From positions 1-5,921 of the forward strand of contig JADCGN010000087.1 of NCBI GenBank assembly GCA_020249005.1: 5,921 nt of DNA. The letters run 5' to 3'. The notes beneath the pieces are model-generated. The model saw only the letters and a program-made list of their open reading frames with translations. It ran no database searches and was not told the origin of the DNA. The DNA is from Alphaproteobacteria bacterium. Lineage in GTDB: Bacteria > Pseudomonadota > Alphaproteobacteria > UBA2136 > UBA6156. The translations under genes were made by a program, and so were the position numbers. Shown piece by piece: positions 4,634 through 5,921 of the stretch. How positions within the stretch are numbered: position 1 is the first letter of the stretch; every line of letters starts with the position of its first letter.

Positions 4634-5921
4634 ATGCCCTGGGGTTGGTTCAAACGCAAAAAAACGCCGGCCAGCGCGTTGTTGGCCGAACGTCCATTGG
4701 GCGCCATGCCGGCGTTTACCCCGCGCCGCACGGTGGTGCAGCAACGCCGGGTGAAGGTGCCGACCAGCTTGGGGTTTCAGGCCGTACTGCCCGCCGAACG
4801 TGGTAGCGGCCCGTTGGGCTTAAGCGAAGCCGGTGCCCTGAATGTGCGTTTAAACATATTGATGTTGGCGCTGCTGGCGGCCTTTGGCGTGGTGGCGGCC
4901 CGCTTGGCGTTTGTGGCGCTAACCCCCGCGATGGAACCGCGCCCCAGCCTGCGCGAAATGCCGCGCGAGGCGTTGCGGCGTGGAAATATTTACGATCGCA
5001 ACGGGATTTTGCTGGCGGCGACGTTGGAGGTCTACTCGCTTTCCGCCGATCCGCAAAAGGTGCTCGACCCCGAAGAGGTAGCGGAGAAACTGCCGAAAAT
5101 TCTCCCCAGCCTGAGCCCGGTGAACCTGCTGACCCAGCTGACCGACCCCCGCCGCCGCTTCGTGTGGATCAAGCGCCGCCTGACCCCCGAACAGGCGGCC
5201 AAGGTGCATGCCTTAGGCCTGCCGGGGTTGGAACTGCGCAGCGAGTTCGTGCGCGTGTACCCGCACCAGCAGATGGCGCCGCATTTGTTGGGGGCGGTGG
5301 ACGTGGACAATAACGGCTTAGCCGGAGTGGAGCGGGCGTTTAACCAGCAGCTCAACCGCGGCGAGGATTTGCAGCTGGCGCTGGATGTGCGGCTGCAGGA
5401 ACGCCTGCGCCAACGCGTGGCCGAAGCGTTGGGGGTGAGTGAAGCCAAAGCCGCCTGGGGCGTGGTGTTGAAAACCCGTACCGAGAGCGGCCTACCCACC
5501 CGCGAGATTGTGGCGTTGGTGAGCCTGCCCGATTTCGACCCCAACCACTTTGGCCGCGCCAGCCCCGACAGCCGCTTTAACCGTGTGACCCAAGGCAGCT
5601 ACGAAATGGGCAGCACCTTCAAGCTCTTTACCGTGGCGCAAGGGTTGGTGAACCATGCGATTACGCCCGAGACCAAAATCGATGCGCGCTTTCCGCTGCA
5701 GATTGGCCGCTTCACGATTAAAGACTACCGCGCCAAGAAAGCCATTCTGAGCGTGGAAGAGGTGCTGCGCTACAGTTCCAACATCGGGGCGGCGAAGATT
5801 GCCGACCTGGGCGGGCCCACGGCCCAGCAAGAGTTTTTGGGCAAGTTGGGGCTACTGGAACCCTTGCAGGCTGGGATTGCTGAAGTGGGCCAAGTGCGCG
5901 CCCCCACCAACTGGGGCCGCG
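4634..5921 (+). CDS. ftsI: Septal peptidoglycan transpeptidase FtsI (PBP3), 5' part
   Basis: This is a division-specific class B penicillin-binding protein that cross-links septal peptidoglycan together with FtsW. Translation from ATG 4634 is open for 429 codons and runs off the window end. The protein has a basic, proline-containing cytoplasmic tail (1-70) and one membrane anchor (about 73-95). The dimerisation/pedestal domain starts at RGNIYDRNGILLA (116-128). The transpeptidase domain carries SxxK as S327-T-F-K330 in YEMGSTFK and SxN as S381-S-N383 in YSSNIGAAK. The third motif (KTG) must lie beyond the window. SSN rather than SxD fits FtsI and not the elongation enzyme PBP2, and the wording around both motifs is typical of alphaproteobacterial FtsI. 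No good Shine-Dalgarno precedes the ATG, so the start is less sure than the identity; the next in-frame Met is at about residue 25. The gene follows the ABC-F gene by 90 bp, not ftsL as in the usual dcw cluster. Confidence 0.94.
   Translation, partial: MPWGWFKRKKTPASALLAERPLGAMPAFTPRRTVVQQRRVKVPTSLGFQAVLPAERGSGPLGLSEAGALNVRLNILMLALLAAFGVVAARLAFVALTPAMEPRPSLREMPREALRRGNIYDRNGILLAATLEVYSLSADPQKVLDPEEVAEKLPKILPSLSPVNLLTQLTDPRRRFVWIKRRLTPEQAAKVHALGLPGLELRSEFVRVYPHQQMAPHLLGAVDVDNNGLAGVERAFNQQLNRGEDLQLALDVRLQERLRQRVAEALGVSEAKAAWGVVLKTRTESGLPTREIVALVSLPDFDPNHFGRASPDSRFNRVTQGSYEMGSTFKLFTVAQGLVNHAITPETKIDARFPLQIGRFTIKDYRAKKAILSVEEVLRYSSNIGAAKIADLGGPTAQQEFLGKLGLLEPLQAGIAEVGQVRAPTNWGR

Overview
The window looks like chromosomal DNA of an alphaproteobacterium, moderately GC-rich, with every gene on the + strand. 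The 3' end of the 23S rRNA, the 5S rRNA and above all the FtsI sequence (YEMGSTFK active-site context, YSSNIGAAK) have an alphaproteobacterial look. I cannot place it to genus from the sequence alone.

Layout. Positions 1-515 are the tail of an rRNA operon: the last ~240 nt of 23S rRNA, a short tRNA-less spacer, 5S rRNA enclosed in a long precursor stem, and a strong intrinsic terminator. Positions 563-1540 encode an outer-membrane lipid A 3'-O-deacylase of the LpxR/DUF2219 family. Its only visible promoter element places the predicted transcription start on the A of its ATG. Positions 1541-2680 form a self-contained unit: an A/T-rich promoter with a perfect -35 box, a gene for an unrecognised zinc-ribbon plus coiled-coil protein (1653-2633), and a textbook GC-hairpin/T-tract terminator. 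Inside that gene an excellent Shine-Dalgarno sequence precedes an in-frame ATG at 1914, so a second, zinc-ribbon-less product is possible. Positions 2717-4543 encode a YheS-type ABC-F ATPase, and 4634-5921 the first 429 residues of the division transpeptidase FtsI (PBP3), cut off by the window end.

How the genes relate. This is mostly housekeeping DNA: rRNA, a ribosome-associated ABC-F factor and septal peptidoglycan synthesis. The lipid A enzyme and the orphan zinc-ribbon gene sit between the rRNA operon and the ABC-F gene. ABC-F and ftsI are 90 bp apart with no terminator between them and may be co-transcribed. No known pathway links all of the genes. The upstream neighbours usual for ftsI (rsmH, ftsL) are absent.

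The most unusual item is the orphan zinc-ribbon/coiled-coil gene with its possible internal start. I found no clear evidence of a mobile element, CRISPR array, tRNA or defence system. Domain and family calls rest on motif recognition by eye, not on searches.
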